A DNA stretch of 64,000 nucleotides from Stenotrophomonas sp. HITSZ_GD (GTDB lineage Bacteria > Pseudomonadota > Gammaproteobacteria > Xanthomonadales > Xanthomonadaceae), in assembly GCF_029543105.1 (NCBI RefSeq), contig NZ_JARQXB010000011.1, positions 1 to 64,000 on the forward strand, written 5' to 3'. The notes under the pieces are model-generated. The model ran no database searches and was not told where the DNA came from. It saw only the letters and a list, made by a program, of their open reading frames with translations. Both the position numbers and the translations under genes were made by a program. Positions 17,861-27,171 of the stretch are shown one piece after another (position 1 is the first letter of the stretch; every line of letters starts with the position of its first letter).

Positions 17861-18721
17861 TCAGGCGGTCACCTTGACCACGTTCTGGCCGGTGCGGCGC
17901 AGCGCCAGCGCGAGCGCGTCGGCGAGGTTGGCCTTGGTGACGATGCCCTGCAGGTCCAGGCCCAGGTGCACGATGGTCTGGGCGATCTGCGGCCGCACGC
18001 CGCTGATGATCGCGTCGGCGCCCATCAGGCGGATCGCGGTGACAGTCTTGAGCAGGTGCTGGGCGACGAGCGTGTCGACGGTCGGCACGCCGGTGATGTC
18101 GATGATGGCGATCTCCGAGCCGGTTTCCACGATTCGCTCCAGCAGCGATTCCATCACCACCTGGGTGCGCTGGGAATCGAGCGTGCCAATCATCGGCAAC
18201 GCCAGCACGCCTTCCCACAGCTTCACCACCGGGGTGGACAGTTCGAGCATCTCTTCCTGCTGGCGCTGGATCACGTCCTCGCGCGTCTTCTGGAACGCCT
18301 TGACCGTGTGCAGGCCGAGCTGGTCCAGCAGTTCGGACATGGCCCACATCTGCCCGCCGAGCTCCTTGGGCGCGTCGGCGTAACCTTGCTGCAGCAGTTC
18401 GAACAGCGGGCGCTTGAGCGAGAAGATGAAGGTCGCCGTCTCCGAGGAGCTGAAGCCGCGCGGCACGCGGTCGCGCGAGAGATCCTCGAGGAAATGGCGG
18501 ATGTCCTGCCACTGGTCGTCCTGCAGGCTGCTTGCGTCGCGCGAGGTCACGGCGGCCAGGAACAGGCGCCAGAAATCGCGCACCTGCACTTCCAGCTCGC
18601 GCTGGCTGATGCGGTTGTCCTGGACCTGTCCGGCGCGCAACAGGTCGGCCAGCCAGCTGGCGAGCACCTGTTCTTCATGGGCACGGATAAGATCGGTGGT
18701 GCGCTGCTGCAGAGCCGCCAT
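17861..18721 (-). CDS. rsbR: RsbR-like stressosome sensor
   Basis: A 286-residue stressosome protein. Residues 1 to about 150 form an all-helical N-terminal sensory domain resembling the RsbRD-type domain, without obvious haem or flavin signature. About 160-280 is the STAS core with DITGVPTVDT (Thr217, equivalent to Bacillus RsbR Thr171) and ISGVRPQIAQT (Ser240 at the Thr205 position). The start is the ATG at 18721, with AGGA six bases upstream; longer in-frame extensions are not supported. It is the first gene of a six-gene operon. What stress it senses is not visible from sequence. Confidence 0.9.
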   Translation of the reverse strand: MAALQQRTTDLIRAHEEQVLASWLADLLRAGQVQDNRISQRELEVQVRDFWRLFLAAVTSRDASSLQDDQWQDIRHFLEDLSRDRVPRGFSSSETATFIFSLKRPLFELLQQGYADAPKELGGQMWAMSELLDQLGLHTVKAFQKTREDVIQRQQEEMLELSTPVVKLWEGVLALPMIGTLDSQRTQVVMESLLERIVETGSEIAIIDITGVPTVDTLVAQHLLKTVTAIRLMGADAIISGVRPQIAQTIVHLGLDLQGIVTKANLADALALALRRTGQNVVKVTA

Positions 18722-18966
18722 GGGAATTCCTGGAAGTGGGGAACAAGAACGCGCAGCACCGGCCCGTAAGCCCGTCTGCGGAAAAAGGTGATTGAGAGTA
18801 ATCCAATCGGACAGGGGCGGCCATGGGCCTTTCCTGCGTGCCTCCCCCTCAGGCGTCCTGCCAAGCCCCGTGTTCGCCCCGCGATTGAAACGGGTTGGCT
18901 GTCGCCGGGCCGTGAATGCGCGGCGCCACGCCGCGCCGCAGCGCGAACGGCAGCACGCGCGAGGGC
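18722..18966. other. Spacer between the stressosome operon and the tRNA-Gln promoter
   Basis: No gene is supported here. The minus-strand promoter of the rsb operon should lie within it, in the AT-richer patch around 18785-18810, but I could not match both boxes with confidence. The remainder to 19081 is described with the tRNA promoter. Confidence 0.5.
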
Positions 18967-18995
18967 TTGAGCGCGCGATAGGGACGCTATAGAAT
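18967..18995 (+). promoter_or_regulatory. Sigma-70 promoter of tRNA-Gln
   Basis: TTGAGC at 18967-18972 and TAGAAT at 18990-18995 are separated by 17 bases. The GC-rich GCGCGGCC just after the -10 box is the kind of discriminator seen in stringently controlled stable-RNA promoters. The tRNA 5' end is about 80 bases further on, leaving a short leader to be trimmed. Confidence 0.65.
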
Positions 18996-19081
18996 GCGCG
19001 GCCGGACGAGGCGCTGCTTCGTTCGCTGGAAGGTTCCCAGTTCCGCGAGGACATGCGATACTTTCCGACCTAGCTTCATAT

Positions 19082-19156
19082 TGCCCCGTCGCCAAGCGGT
19101 AAGGCACCTGACTCTGACTCAGGCATTCGGTGGTTCGAATCCATCCGGGGCAGCCA
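19082..19156 (+). tRNA. tRNA-Gln, anticodon CUG
   Basis: A 75-base cloverleaf with encoded CCA. The acceptor TGCCCCG pairs with CGGGGCA. The anticodon stem is CCTGA/TCAGG with loop CTCTGAC, anticodon CTG reading CAG, and the T arm carries GGTGG-TTCGAAT-CCATC. It is transcribed alone and followed directly by a terminator. Confidence 0.96.
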
Positions 19157-19162
19157 AATCCA

Positions 19163-19196
19163 GAAAGGCCCGATCACTGATCGGGCCTTTCTTTTT
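19163..19196 (+). terminator. Rho-independent terminator after tRNA-Gln
   Basis: Arms GAAAGGCCCGATCA and TGATCGGGCCTTTC form a long hairpin followed by TTTTT at 19192-19196. It starts seven bases after the tRNA CCA end. Confidence 0.9.
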
Positions 19197-19212
19197 GCCT
19201 GCGCGCCGCCGC

Positions 19213-19244
19213 GGAAAAACAAAAAGCCCGGCCAAGGCCGGGCT
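19213..19244 (-). terminator. Rho-independent terminator of rplM-rpsI
   Basis: On the minus strand AGCCCGGCC and GGCCGGGCT (nine base pairs, two-base loop) precede a U-rich tail formed by the A tracts at 19215-19225. It lies about 50 bases past the rpsI stop codon. Confidence 0.88.
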
Positions 19245-19291
19245 CTTCGTAGAGGGTGGATCGAAAGACCCACCCGCTCCTGCGCGATGGA

Positions 19292-19684
19292 TCAGCGCTT
19301 GGAGAACTGGGTCGCGCGGCGGGCCTTGTGCAGACCGACCTTCTTGCGCTCGACCTCGCGGGCGTCGCGGGTCATGAATCCGGCCTTGCGCAGCTCGGAC
19401 TTCAGCGACTCGTCGTACTCGACCAGCGCGCGGGCGATGCCCAGGCGGATCGCACCGGCCTGGCCGGTGGTGCCACCGCCGGCGGCGGTCACGTAGATGT
19501 CGAAGCTTTCGGTGTTCTTGGTCAGCTCCAGCGGCTGGCGCACGATCATGCGCGCGGTCTCACGGCCGAAGAACTCGTCCAGCGGACGGTCGTTGACGGT
19601 GATGTTGCCGGTGCCCTTGCGCAGGAACACGCGGGCGGTGGAGGACTTGCGACGGCCAGTGCCGTAGTTCTGAGAGATAGCCAT
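19292..19684 (-). CDS. rpsI: 30S ribosomal protein S9
   Basis: A 130-residue ribosomal protein, full length, starting [20 protein letters not shown] and ending in the basic tail RATQFSKR whose last Arg reaches toward the P-site tRNA in known ribosomes. It follows rplM by two bases in the conserved L13-S9 operon. Confidence 0.99.
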   Translation of the reverse strand: MAISQNYGTGRRKSSTARVFLRKGTGNITVNDRPLDEFFGRETARMIVRQPLELTKNTESFDIYVTAAGGGTTGQAGAIRLGIARALVEYDESLKSELRKAGFMTRDAREVERKKVGLHKARRATQFSKR

Positions 19685-19686
19685 GA

Positions 19687-20115
19687 TTAGATGTCCAGGA
19701 CCTGCGGCTGCTGAGCGGCGTGCGGATGGTTCGGGCCGGCGTAGACCTTGAGCTTGCGATACATGTCGCGGCCCAGCGGGCCCTTCGGCAGCATGCCCTT
19801 GACGGCGATCTCGATCACGCGCTCCGGGTGGCGCTCCAGCGCCTGGGCGAGGTTCTCGGACTTCAGGTTGCCGATGTAGCCGGTGAAACGGTGATACATC
19901 TTGTCCTGCAGCTTCTTGCCGGTCACCGCGATCTTCTCGGCGTTGATCACGACGAGGTAGTCGCCGGTATCGACGTGCGGGGTGTAGACGGGCTTGTGCT
20001 TGCCACGCAGGCGGCGGGCCAGTTCGGAGGCGAGACGGCCGAGCGTCTTGCCGGAGGCGTCAACGAGGTACCAGTCGCGCTGGACGGTCTCGGACTTTGC
20101 GGTGAACGTAGTCAT
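19687..20115 (-). CDS. rplM: 50S ribosomal protein L13
   Basis: A 142-residue early-assembly protein of the large subunit. [20 protein letters not shown] and the [12 protein letters not shown] block are diagnostic. Start at the ATG of [15 protein letters not shown]; upstream in-frame sequence is not conserved. First gene of the operon with rpsI, behind a sigma-70 promoter about 85-113 bases upstream, leaving a leader of roughly 75-80 bases. Confidence 0.99.
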   Translation of the reverse strand: MTTFTAKSETVQRDWYLVDASGKTLGRLASELARRLRGKHKPVYTPHVDTGDYLVVINAEKIAVTGKKLQDKMYHRFTGYIGNLKSENLAQALERHPERVIEIAVKGMLPKGPLGRDMYRKLKVYAGPNHPHAAQQPQVLDI

Positions 20116-20199
20116 GGAGAAACTCTTGGTTGAAGTGGTCGGGCTCATTCCGGGATCGCCGGAACTCTGCCGCGCGTTTTGGTGAAACGAAGAGGCGGG

Positions 20200-20228
20200 A
20201 TTGTACCGGGCCGCCCGGAGCGGCGCAA
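20200..20228 (-). promoter_or_regulatory. Promoter of rplM-rpsI
   Basis: On the minus strand TTGCGC (20228-20223) and TACAAT (20205-20200) are 17 bases apart. The good -10 box and the position upstream of a ribosomal operon support it; the -35 box is only half consensus. Confidence 0.6.
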
Positions 20229-20283
20229 CCGCAGCCCCGGCGGGCGGTTGGCAGGCGGGCGGCGCGGGGCCAGAATCCCCCGC

Positions 20284-20952
20284 ATGGACGATTCCCTTGC
20301 CTCCCGTACCGCCGACCTGCGCCGCCCCAGCCGCCTGGACCACCTGCTGCTGGAAGCCCAGCGCGCCCTGGAAACCGTCTTCGGCGACCCCGCCGCGTTG
20401 CGCCCCAACCCGGCCGGCAAGACCCCCGAAGTACCGCTGGACGATGCCGAGCGGCGCCATTCGGCCGGCCTGATGCGGATCAACCATGTCGGCGAGGTCT
20501 GCGCCCAGGGCCTGTATTTCGGGCAGGCGGCCGTCGCCCGTGACGCCCGTACCCGCTCCCACCTGCTGGAAGCCGCGCAGGAAGAGACCGACCACTTGTC
20601 CTGGTGCGCGGACCGCCTACGCGAACTGGACAGCCGGCCGAGCGTCTTCAACCCGATCTGGTACGCCGGCAGCTATGCCCTGGGCGCGGTCGCCGCCCTG
20701 CGCGGCGACGACTGGAGCCTGGGCTTCGTGGTGGAGACCGAGCGCCAGGTCGAGGCGCACCTGGACGAGCACCTGGAGACCCTGCCGCCGGCCGACCTGC
20801 GCAGCCGCGAGATCCTGCGCGTCATGAAGGCCGACGAGGCCCGCCACGCCGACCATGCCGAGCAGGCGGGCGCGCGCATCCTGCCCCAGCCGATCCCCGC
20901 CGCCATGGCGCTGGCTTCCAAGCTGATGAAATCGGTCGCCTACCGGCTCTGA
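20284..20952 (+). CDS. coq7: 2-polyprenyl-3-methyl-6-methoxy-1,4-benzoquinone monooxygenase
   Basis: A 222-residue di-iron hydroxylase of ubiquinone biosynthesis acting on the demethoxyubiquinone intermediate at the inner membrane. The Coq7 ferritin-like motifs NHVGEV, EETDHL and [13 protein letters not shown] supply the Glu/His iron ligands. The C-terminal helix [20 protein letters not shown] is the usual membrane-association end. Single gene on the plus strand, divergent from rplM. Confidence 0.96.
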   Translation: MDDSLASRTADLRRPSRLDHLLLEAQRALETVFGDPAALRPNPAGKTPEVPLDDAERRHSAGLMRINHVGEVCAQGLYFGQAAVARDARTRSHLLEAAQEETDHLSWCADRLRELDSRPSVFNPIWYAGSYALGAVAALRGDDWSLGFVVETERQVEAHLDEHLETLPPADLRSREILRVMKADEARHADHAEQAGARILPQPIPAAMALASKLMKSVAYRL

Positions 20953-21002
20953 CGCCGGCCGCGTCGGGCCGCCCGGCGAGCGCGGCCTGGGCCGCGACCG
21001 GA

Positions 21003-21317
21003 TCAACCGACCAGCTTCAGCCCCACCACGCCGGCCACGATCAGCCCGATGCACGCCAGCCGCGGCCACGAGGCGCTGTCGCCGAACAGGAACATCCCCA
21101 GCACCGCCACGCCGAGCGCGCCGATGCCGGTCCAGATCGCGTAGGCCGTGCCCACCGGCAACGTGCGCAGGGCCTGGGTCAGCAGCCACAGGCTGATGGC
21201 TGCCGCCACCGCGGTGCCCAGGCTGGGCCACAGGCGGGTGAACCCCTGGCTGTACTTCAGCCCTATCGCAAAGCCGATCTCGAACAGGCCGGCGAGCAGC
21301 AGATAGATCCAGGGCAT
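21003..21317 (-). CDS. gdx: SMR-family guanidinium exporter (Gdx/SugE)
   Basis: A 104-residue four-helix small multidrug resistance protein. The essential proton/substrate Glu13 is present in [20 protein letters not shown], and [17 protein letters not shown] is the SugE/Gdx signature. Gdx proteins export guanidinium in exchange for protons as antiparallel dimers. The assignment is strongly supported by the guanidine-II riboswitch and terminator in its leader. AGGAG lies seven bases before the ATG. Generic quaternary-ammonium transport is the less likely alternative. Confidence 0.93.
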   Translation of the reverse strand: MPWIYLLLAGLFEIGFAIGLKYSQGFTRLWPSLGTAVAAAISLWLLTQALRTLPVGTAYAIWTGIGALGVAVLGMFLFGDSASWPRLACIGLIVAGVVGLKLVG

Positions 21318-21340
21318 GGTGTTTCTCCTGACTCAAGACG

Positions 21341-21377
21341 AAAAAAAGGCGGCCCGGTGTCTGCACACCGGGCCGCC
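21341..21377 (-). terminator. Regulatory intrinsic terminator in the gdx leader
   Basis: On the minus strand GGCGGCCCGGTGT and ACACCGGGCCGCC form a perfect 13-bp stem with a four-base loop, followed by seven U from 21347 to 21341. The 5' arm (21372-21377) is shared with the second riboswitch hairpin, so the two structures exclude each other. It lies 24 bases upstream of the gdx start. Confidence 0.9.
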
Positions 21378-21421
21378 GTCGGCTCTGTAACGCGGGGATC
21401 CGCGCGGCGGGCCGTCCCGCC
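21372..21421 (-). promoter_or_regulatory. Guanidine-II (mini-ykkC) riboswitch
   Basis: On the minus strand, P1 is GGCGGG-ACGG-CCCGCC (21421-21406) and P2 is GCCG-ACGG-CGGC (21383-21372), joined by a 22-base linker. Two short hairpins each with an ACGG loop are the defining feature of guanidine-II riboswitches, in which the loops kiss around guanidinium. The 3' arm of P2 overlaps the terminator stem, so ligand binding should prevent termination and switch on gdx. Known class; the mechanism here is inferred from overlap. Confidence 0.88.
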
Positions 21422-21473
21422 TGTCGATTCGTGCCGCCACCTTACCCGGTGGCGCCGTAACCGGATGTAACCC

Positions 21474-22268
21474 TTACTCGGCCAGGTTGCGGCCGTGGAA
21501 CAGCTCTTCGATCTCGCGCTTGAGCAGCGCCTCGATCTTCATGCGCTCCTTGAACGAGAGGTTCTTGGCCTTTTCCTCGAACAGGTACTGGTCCAGGTCG
21601 AAATCCTTCAGGTGCATCTTCGTGTGGAAGATGTTTTCCTGGTAGACGTTGACGTCGAACATCTCGTAGCGCGACTTGATGTTCTTGGCCAGGAAGTTCT
21701 GGATCGAGTTGATCTTGTGGTCGATGAAGTGCTTCTTGCCCTTCACGTCGCGGGTGAAGCCACGGACGCGGTAGTCCATGATCACGATGTCCGATTCCAG
21801 CGACTCGATCAGGTAGTTCAGCGCCTTCAGCGGCGAGATCACGCCGCAGGTGGCGACGTCGATATCGGCGCGGAAGGTGGCGATGCCTTCCTGCGGGTGG
21901 GTCTCCGGGTAGGTATGGACGGTGATGTGGCTCTTGTCCATGTGCGCGACCACGGCATCGGAAATCAGCTCCTTGCCGGCCTGCTTCTTGTCGATGACCG
22001 GCTCTTCGGAGATCAGGATCGTCACCGACGCACCCTGGGGGTCATAATCCTGGCGCGCGATGTTCAGGATGTTCGCGCCGATGATTTCGGCCACATCCGT
22101 CAGGATCTGGGTCAGGCGATCGGCGTCGTACTGCTCGTCGATGTACTCGATGTAACGCTGGCGCTCTTCTTCCGTGCGGGCGTAGCAGACGTCGTAGATG
22201 TTGAAGCTCAGCGCCTTGGTGAGGTTGTTGAAACCTTGCAACCTCAGGCGAGGCAACGGCTTGACCAC
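21474..22268 (-). CDS. speD: S-adenosylmethionine decarboxylase proenzyme
   Basis: Makes decarboxylated S-adenosylmethionine, the aminopropyl donor for spermidine. The 264-residue proenzyme matches the Gammaproteobacterial (class 1A) length exactly when translated from the GTG at 22268. Self-cleavage to form the pyruvoyl group should occur between Lys112 and Ser113 in [17 protein letters not shown]. The block [15 protein letters not shown]-type sequence ([15 protein letters not shown] here) is also diagnostic. No speE is adjacent. Divergent from clp across a 139-base spacer. Confidence 0.97.
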   Translation of the reverse strand: MVKPLPRLRLQGFNNLTKALSFNIYDVCYARTEEERQRYIEYIDEQYDADRLTQILTDVAEIIGANILNIARQDYDPQGASVTILISEEPVIDKKQAGKELISDAVVAHMDKSHITVHTYPETHPQEGIATFRADIDVATCGVISPLKALNYLIESLESDIVIMDYRVRGFTRDVKGKKHFIDHKINSIQNFLAKNIKSRYEMFDVNVYQENIFHTKMHLKDFDLDQYLFEEKAKNLSFKERMKIEALLKREIEELFHGRNLAE

Positions 22269-22303
22269 GGCGGTCTATCCTCTGGGAGACGGGAAAGGGG
22301 TCA

Positions 22304-22332
22304 ATTATGGGCCAAAGCGCACGGTAGCGGAA
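22304..22332 (-). promoter_or_regulatory. Putative speD promoter
   Basis: On the minus strand TTCCGC (22332-22327) and CATAAT (22309-22304) are spaced by 17 bases, about 36 bases before the GTG start. The -10 is good, the -35 weak. The clp promoter must lie in the same 139-base spacer on the other strand but is not resolved. Confidence 0.45.
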
Positions 22333-22407
22333 CGTCTACCGCCGACAACGGTTTACCAAGGGCGAGCCATCCCGTTAAGCTTCCGGGAATCGAGCCGCGG
22401 AACTGCC

Positions 22408-23097
22408 ATGAACCTAGGGAACAACACGGGTATGACATCAGTACGTCAGGCGACGACGCCCCTGTCCCTGGACACGGCGACCATCGAGCGCTTCCTCGCC
22501 CACAGCCACCGACGCCGCTACCCCACCCGGACAGACGTGTTCCGCCCGGGAGACCCGGCCGGCACCCTCTATTATGTGATCAGCGGCTCAATCAGCATCA
22601 TCGCCGAGGAAGAGGACGACCGGGAGCTGGTGCTGGGCTACTTCGGTGCCGGCGAGTTCGTGGGCGAAATGGGCCTGTTCATCGAGTCCGACACCCGCGA
22701 GGTGATCCTGCGCACCCGCAGCCAGTGCGAGCTGGCCGAGATCAGCTACGAGCGCCTGCACCAGCTGATGCAGACGAGCCTGTCGGCCGATGCCCCGCGC
22801 CTGCTCTACGCCATCGGCGTGCAGCTCTCCAAGCGCCTGCTGGACACCACCCGCAAGGCCAGCCGCCTGGCCTTCCTGGACGTGACCGACCGCATCGTGC
22901 GCACCTTGCATGACCTGGCGCGCGAGCCGGAAGCCATGAGCCACCCGCAGGGCACCCAGCTGCGCGTGTCCCGGCAGGAGCTGGCGCGCCTGGTCGGCTG
23001 CTCGCGCGAGATGGCCGGCCGCGTGCTCAAGAAGCTCCAGGCCGACGGGCTGCTGCATGCCCGCGGCAAGACCGTGGTGCTCTACGGCACCCGCTGA
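22408..23097 (+). CDS. clp: CRP-like global regulator Clp
   Basis: A 229-residue CRP/FNR family transcription factor. Residues about 25-145 form the cyclic-nucleotide fold (GTLYYVISGSISIIAEE, GEFVGEMGLF, TREVILRTRSQCELAEI) and the helix-turn-helix is SRQELARLVGCSREMAGRVL. The sequence is near-identical in pattern to Xanthomonas Clp, which binds DNA in the apo form, is inhibited by cyclic di-GMP, and controls extracellular enzymes and polysaccharide. Monocistronic, divergent from speD, ending at a bidirectional hairpin. Confidence 0.96.
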   Translation: MNLGNNTGMTSVRQATTPLSLDTATIERFLAHSHRRRYPTRTDVFRPGDPAGTLYYVISGSISIIAEEEDDRELVLGYFGAGEFVGEMGLFIESDTREVILRTRSQCELAEISYERLHQLMQTSLSADAPRLLYAIGVQLSKRLLDTTRKASRLAFLDVTDRIVRTLHDLAREPEAMSHPQGTQLRVSRQELARLVGCSREMAGRVLKKLQADGLLHARGKTVVLYGTR

Positions 23098-23106
23098 AGC
23101 CTCCCC

Positions 23107-23134
23107 CTCGACCCCCGGCCTACCGGGGGTCGAG
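23107..23134. terminator. Bidirectional hairpin between clp and the HAD gene
   Basis: CTCGACCCCCGG and CCGGGGGTCGAG form a perfect 12-bp stem with loop CCTA between two convergent genes. The plus side is followed by CGTTT only, so termination strength is moderate. Confidence 0.6.
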
Positions 23135-23138
23135 CGTT

Positions 23139-23855
23139 TCAGGGCAAGCGATCGCCGGCGCGATCGGCGCAACCCCAATTCAGGATCGGCGTGCCCGGCG
23201 GCAGCACCTGGCGGAAGTACGCCACCCGGCTGGCCTTGGGGTTGACGACCACCGGCGCGCGCGCGGCCTTGAGCAGCGGCAGGTCGGCGGTGCTGTCGGA
23301 ATAGGCGATGGCGATGTCGCCATAGCCCAGCTCGCGCAGCATGCGCATCTTCTCTTCGTTGTGGCAGTGGCGCACCGCGCCCACGCCGCCCAGGCGCGGG
23401 CCGATCAGGCTGCCCACCACCGGCACGTCCTGGTGCGCGACGAAGGCCAGGATCGCCCGCGCCAGCTCCGGCGGCGCGCCGGTGGCGACCACCACGCGGT
23501 CCCCGGCCCGGCGATGGCCGGCGAAGACCTCCAGTGCATGCGGCAGCAGCCGCGCGCGCACCTCGGCCTGGTGGGCCAGCACGTAGGCGTCGATGACCCG
23601 GTTGAACTCGCGCGCGCCCTTCAGGCCGAAGGTGGCGATCCACACATAGCCCGAAATGCCGTGGCGGCGGGTCGGCAGCAAGGCCACCAGCGGCCCGAGC
23701 AGCGGCGTGAGCAGCAGCGCGGCGAGCAGGCGCAGCGGGTTGCGCCGGATCAGCCAGGCGAACAGGTGGCTGCCGGAATCGCCGTCGTAGAGCGTGTGGT
23801 CGAAATCGAACACCACCAGCCGCGCATCGGCGCCGGGATCGGGATACGCACTCAC
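23139..23855 (-). CDS. HAD-superfamily phosphatase
   Basis: A 238-residue HAD-IB type hydrolase. Motif I is [15 protein letters not shown] with the nucleophilic Asp, motif II is VVVATGAP, a Lys lies in NEEKMRML, and motif IV is [12 protein letters not shown] hydrophobic stretch ([20 protein letters not shown]) lies in the cap region, as in membrane-associated members. It starts at a GTG overlapping the trpC stop (GTGA), so it is the last gene of the trp operon. Substrate unknown; phosphoserine phosphatase-like or a phosphatidylglycerophosphatase-C-like role are both possible. Confidence 0.85.
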   Translation of the reverse strand: MSAYPDPGADARLVVFDFDHTLYDGDSGSHLFAWLIRRNPLRLLAALLLTPLLGPLVALLPTRRHGISGYVWIATFGLKGAREFNRVIDAYVLAHQAEVRARLLPHALEVFAGHRRAGDRVVVATGAPPELARAILAFVAHQDVPVVGSLIGPRLGGVGAVRHCHNEEKMRMLRELGYGDIAIAYSDSTADLPLLKAARAPVVVNPKASRVAYFRQVLPPGTPILNWGCADRAGDRLP

Positions 23856-24643
23856 GGGAAGAACAGCTCGCGCAGCGCATCGCCGGGCTCCTCGGCGCGC
23901 ATGAACGCCTCGCCGACCAGGAAGGCGTTGACGCCCTCCCCGCGCATCTTCGCCACGTCGGCCGGTGCCAGGATGCCGCTCTCGGTGACCAGCAGGCGAT
24001 CGCGCGGCACCGCGGCGCGCATCGACAACGTCGTCTCCAGCGACACCTCGAACGTGCGCAGGTTGCGGTTGTTGATGCCCACCAGCGGCACGGGCACCTG
24101 GATGGCGCGCTCCAGCTCGTCGATGTCGTGCACTTCCACCAGCACGTCCATGCCCAGCTGCAGCGCCAGGCCGGACAGCTCGGCCAGTTGCGCATCCTCC
24201 AGCGCAGCGACGATCAGCAGGATGCAGTCTGCACCCAGCGCGCGCGCCTCGTACACCTGGTACGGATCGATGGTGAAATCCTTGCGCAGCACCGGCAGGG
24301 TGCAGGCCTCGCGAGCCTGGCGCAGGTAATCGTCGGCGCCCTGGAAGAAATCCACGTCGGTGAGCACGGACAGGCAACTGGCGCCGCCGAATTCGTAGCT
24401 CACCGCGATATCGGCGGGGCGGAAGTCCGGCCGGATCACCCCCTTGGAGGGGCTGGCCTTCTTCACCTCGGCGATCACCGCCGGCTCGCCCTGGGCGATG
24501 GCGGCCTGCAGCGCATCGGCGAAGCCGCGCACCGGCGAGGCATCCGCCGCGCGCGCCACGACCTCGGCCAACGGCACGCGCGCGCTGCGCTCGGCGATTT
24601 CTTCGGCCTTGCGGGCCAGGATCGTGTTGAGGATGTCGCTCAT
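23852..24643 (-). CDS. trpC: Indole-3-glycerol phosphate synthase
   Basis: A 263-residue monofunctional TIM barrel that closes the indole ring from carboxyphenylaminodeoxyribulose phosphate. [20 protein letters not shown] contains the catalytic Lys, [16 protein letters not shown] and [16 protein letters not shown] are further signatures. The start is the ATG of [12 protein letters not shown]. Not fused to trpF, as in xanthomonads. It lies 66 bases after trpD and overlaps the HAD gene. Confidence 0.97.
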   Translation of the reverse strand: MSDILNTILARKAEEIAERSARVPLAEVVARAADASPVRGFADALQAAIAQGEPAVIAEVKKASPSKGVIRPDFRPADIAVSYEFGGASCLSVLTDVDFFQGADDYLRQAREACTLPVLRKDFTIDPYQVYEARALGADCILLIVAALEDAQLAELSGLALQLGMDVLVEVHDIDELERAIQVPVPLVGINNRNLRTFEVSLETTLSMRAAVPRDRLLVTESGILAPADVAKMRGEGVNAFLVGEAFMRAEEPGDALRELFFP

Positions 24644-24709
24644 CGCAGGGATATCCGTAAGGCCGCGCATTATCGGCCAAAAGCCTGGCGCCCGGCCAAC
24701 GCGCCGGGC

Positions 24710-25744
24710 TTATTCGGCGGACAGGGCGCGGGTCAGCGCCACGTATTCGTGCAGCTTGGCACGGGCGCTGCCATCGGCGATCGCCACGCGCGCGCGCGCG
24801 ATCCCGTCGGCAATGTCGTGCGCCACGCCGGCCACGTACAGCGCCGCGCCGGCGTTGAGCGCGACGATGTCCAGCGCCGGGCCGGGCTGGTTGTCGAGCA
24901 CGCTGAGCAGCATCGCCTTGGATTCGTCCGGGTCAGCCACCTTCAGGTTGCGGCTGTGCGACATGGCGATGCCGAAGTCCTCGGGGTGGATTTCGTACTC
25001 GTGTACCTTGCCCTCGCGCAGCTCGCCCACCAGCGTGCCGGCGCCCAGCGAAATCTCATCCATGCCATCGCGGCCCCACACCACCAGCGCGCGCTCGGCG
25101 CCCAGCTCGTGCAGCACGCGCGCCTGGATGCCGACCAGGTCCGGGTGGAACACGCCCATCAGGATGCTCGGCGCGCCAGCCGGGTTGGTCAGCGGGCCGA
25201 GGATGTTGAAGATGGTGCGCACGCCCATCTCGCGGCGCACCGGCGCCACGACTTTCATCGCGGGGTGATGCACCGGGGCGAACATGAAGCCGATGCCGCT
25301 GGCGGCGATGGCGCGGCCCACCTGCTCGGGCTGCAGCTCGATGATCGCGCCCAGCGCTTCGAGTGCGTCGGCGCTGCCGGACTTCGAGGAGACGCTGCGG
25401 TTGCCGTGCTTGGCCACGCGCGCCCCGGCGGCCGCCGCGACGAACATCGTGCAGGTGGAGATGTTGAAGGTGTGCGAGCCGTCGCCGCCGGTGCCCACGA
25501 TGTCGACCAGGTGGGTGCGGTCGGCCACTTCGACGGTGCGCGAGAACTCGCGCATCACCTGCGCTGCGCCGGCGATCTCGCCCACGGTCTCCTTCTTGAC
25601 CCGCAGGCCGGTGAGGATGGCCGCGGTCATCGTCTCGGATACCTCGCCGCGCATGATCCTGCGCATCAGCATGACCATCTCGTCGAAGAAGATCTCGCGG
25701 TGTTCGATGGTGCGCTGGAGCGCTTCCTGGGCAGTGAAGGTCAT
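24710..25744 (-). CDS. trpD: Anthranilate phosphoribosyltransferase
   Basis: A 344-residue enzyme joining anthranilate to phosphoribosyl pyrophosphate. [17 protein letters not shown] binds the pyrophosphate and [15 protein letters not shown] is the second conserved block. Not fused with trpG. The gap to trpG is 40 bases. Start at the ATG of [10 protein letters not shown]. Confidence 0.97.
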   Translation of the reverse strand: MTFTAQEALQRTIEHREIFFDEMVMLMRRIMRGEVSETMTAAILTGLRVKKETVGEIAGAAQVMREFSRTVEVADRTHLVDIVGTGGDGSHTFNISTCTMFVAAAAGARVAKHGNRSVSSKSGSADALEALGAIIELQPEQVGRAIAASGIGFMFAPVHHPAMKVVAPVRREMGVRTIFNILGPLTNPAGAPSILMGVFHPDLVGIQARVLHELGAERALVVWGRDGMDEISLGAGTLVGELREGKVHEYEIHPEDFGIAMSHSRNLKVADPDESKAMLLSVLDNQPGPALDIVALNAGAALYVAGVAHDIADGIARARVAIADGSARAKLHEYVALTRALSAE

Positions 25745-25784
25745 GGCGGTCACAGTGGGGCGTGTTCGAGTCGCGGGGTTCGGC

Positions 25785-26369
25785 TCACAGCGGGCGCTCG
25801 AGGAAATTGCGCAGCAGCGCGTGGCCGTGTTCGGTGAGGATGGATTCGGGGTGGAACTGCACGCCTTCCACCGGGTACTGGCGGTGGCGCAGGCCCATGA
25901 TCTCCTCCATCGAACCGTCCGGGTTCTCGGTCCAGGCGGTGATTTCCAGCGCATCGGGCAGCGTGCGCTTGTCCACCACCAGCGAGTGGTAGCGCGTGGC
26001 CTCGTAGCGGTCCGGCAGGCCGGCGAACACGCCCTTGCCTTCGTGGCGGATCGGCGAGGTCTTGCCGTGCATGATGTTGCCGGCGCGCACCACGTCGCCG
26101 CCGTAGACCTGGCCGATGCCCTGGTGGCCCAGGCACACGCCGAGGATCGGCGTGGTCGGGCCGAGCTTCTCGATCAGCGCCAGCGAGATGCCGGCTTCGT
26201 TCGGCGTGCACGGGCCGGGCGAGACGACGATGCGCTCGGGCTTGAGCGCGGCGATCTGCTCGACGCTCATCGCATCGTTGCGCACCACCGTCACCTCGGC
26301 GCCGAGCGCCTGCAGGTACTGCACGAGGTTGTAGGTGAAGCTGTCGTAGTTGTCGAGCATCAGCAACAT
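25785..26369 (-). CDS. trpG: Anthranilate synthase glutamine amidotransferase component
   Basis: A 194-residue class I glutamine amidotransferase giving ammonia to TrpE. The triad is Cys79 ([11 protein letters not shown]) with the His and Glu of VQFHPES near the C-terminus. Such proteins can also serve aminodeoxychorismate synthase (PabA); its position before trpD and trpC favours TrpG, and a dual role is possible. Ten bases separate it from the SIMPL gene. Confidence 0.94.
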   Translation of the reverse strand: MLLMLDNYDSFTYNLVQYLQALGAEVTVVRNDAMSVEQIAALKPERIVVSPGPCTPNEAGISLALIEKLGPTTPILGVCLGHQGIGQVYGGDVVRAGNIMHGKTSPIRHEGKGVFAGLPDRYEATRYHSLVVDKRTLPDALEITAWTENPDGSMEEIMGLRHRQYPVEGVQFHPESILTEHGHALLRNFLERPL

Positions 26370-26379
26370 GGTGGGAATC

Positions 26380-27147
26380 TCAGGGGGCGATCAGGAAGAT
26401 CGCGTAGACGTATTCGGTGAGGGTGATGCTGCCGGCTTCGAGGGATTCGGCCTGCTCCAGGTTCTTGGAATCGTTGTTTCCGACTCGATCCAACGCCGCG
26501 GGCGCCGGGGCGTAAGCCCGCGCGGGCTCGGCCCAGCTGCCGGCCTGTATGCCATAGGAAAAATCCGGCGCCACTTCGGAAATGGTGTAGAGCCCACCCA
26601 ACTTCACGCCGTAGGCATCGGCAAGGTTATGCGCGGTAACACGGGTCTGCGCCGCGGCATCGCGCTTGAGCTCACCCCGCACCTTGCTCTCATTGCTGAA
26701 GGAGGGTTCGATACCCGAGACCTCCAGATGGTCGCTGGTCTTCAACCCACCCAGCACGGCGCGGACGTCTTCCAGTTTCGCGAAGCTGGCCGACAGCGTG
26801 CGGCTGACCTGGGTCCCTTCGAACACCTGGCGGCCATCGACATAGCGCGTGCTGGGCTCGATGGACAGCGACGAAGCCTCCACCGAATCGGCCAGCGCGT
26901 GCTGCGCCTTGAACAGACCCAGCACGGTGGCCGCGTCGGCCTGCACGCGGCTGCGTGCTGCCTCCGGCGCGGCGTCCTTCTGTTCCAGCTCGATGGTGAG
27001 CTTGAAGCGATCCGGCAACACCTCGCGTTCCGCCTTCCCTCGCACCAGCAGGTGCGGCTGCGAAGGCAAGCTGTTGACCTGCGCCGCCGCCAGAAGCGGG
27101 GCCAGCATCAGGCAGGACGAGAGGACGGCGGTAGCGAGACGGCGCAT
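26380..27147 (-). CDS. SIMPL (DUF541) domain periplasmic protein
   Basis: A 255-residue exported protein. Residues 1-23 form a signal peptide ([23 protein letters not shown]). The rest is a SIMPL/DUF541 domain, recognisable from [24 protein letters not shown] and [15 protein letters not shown]. The ATG at 27147 has AAGGA nine bases upstream and gives a clean signal peptide; an ATG at 27168 would add seven residues without a ribosome site. The function of this family is unclear, with oxidative-stress links reported for some members. Its place inside a trp operon between ltaE and trpG is unexpected. Confidence 0.82.
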   Translation of the reverse strand: MRRLATAVLSSCLMLAPLLAAAQVNSLPSQPHLLVRGKAEREVLPDRFKLTIELEQKDAAPEAARSRVQADAATVLGLFKAQHALADSVEASSLSIEPSTRYVDGRQVFEGTQVSRTLSASFAKLEDVRAVLGGLKTSDHLEVSGIEPSFSNESKVRGELKRDAAAQTRVTAHNLADAYGVKLGGLYTISEVAPDFSYGIQAGSWAEPARAYAPAPAALDRVGNNDSKNLEQAESLEAGSITLTEYVYAIFLIAP

Positions 27148-27171
27148 GCGAACAGTTCCTTGTGTCATGAG

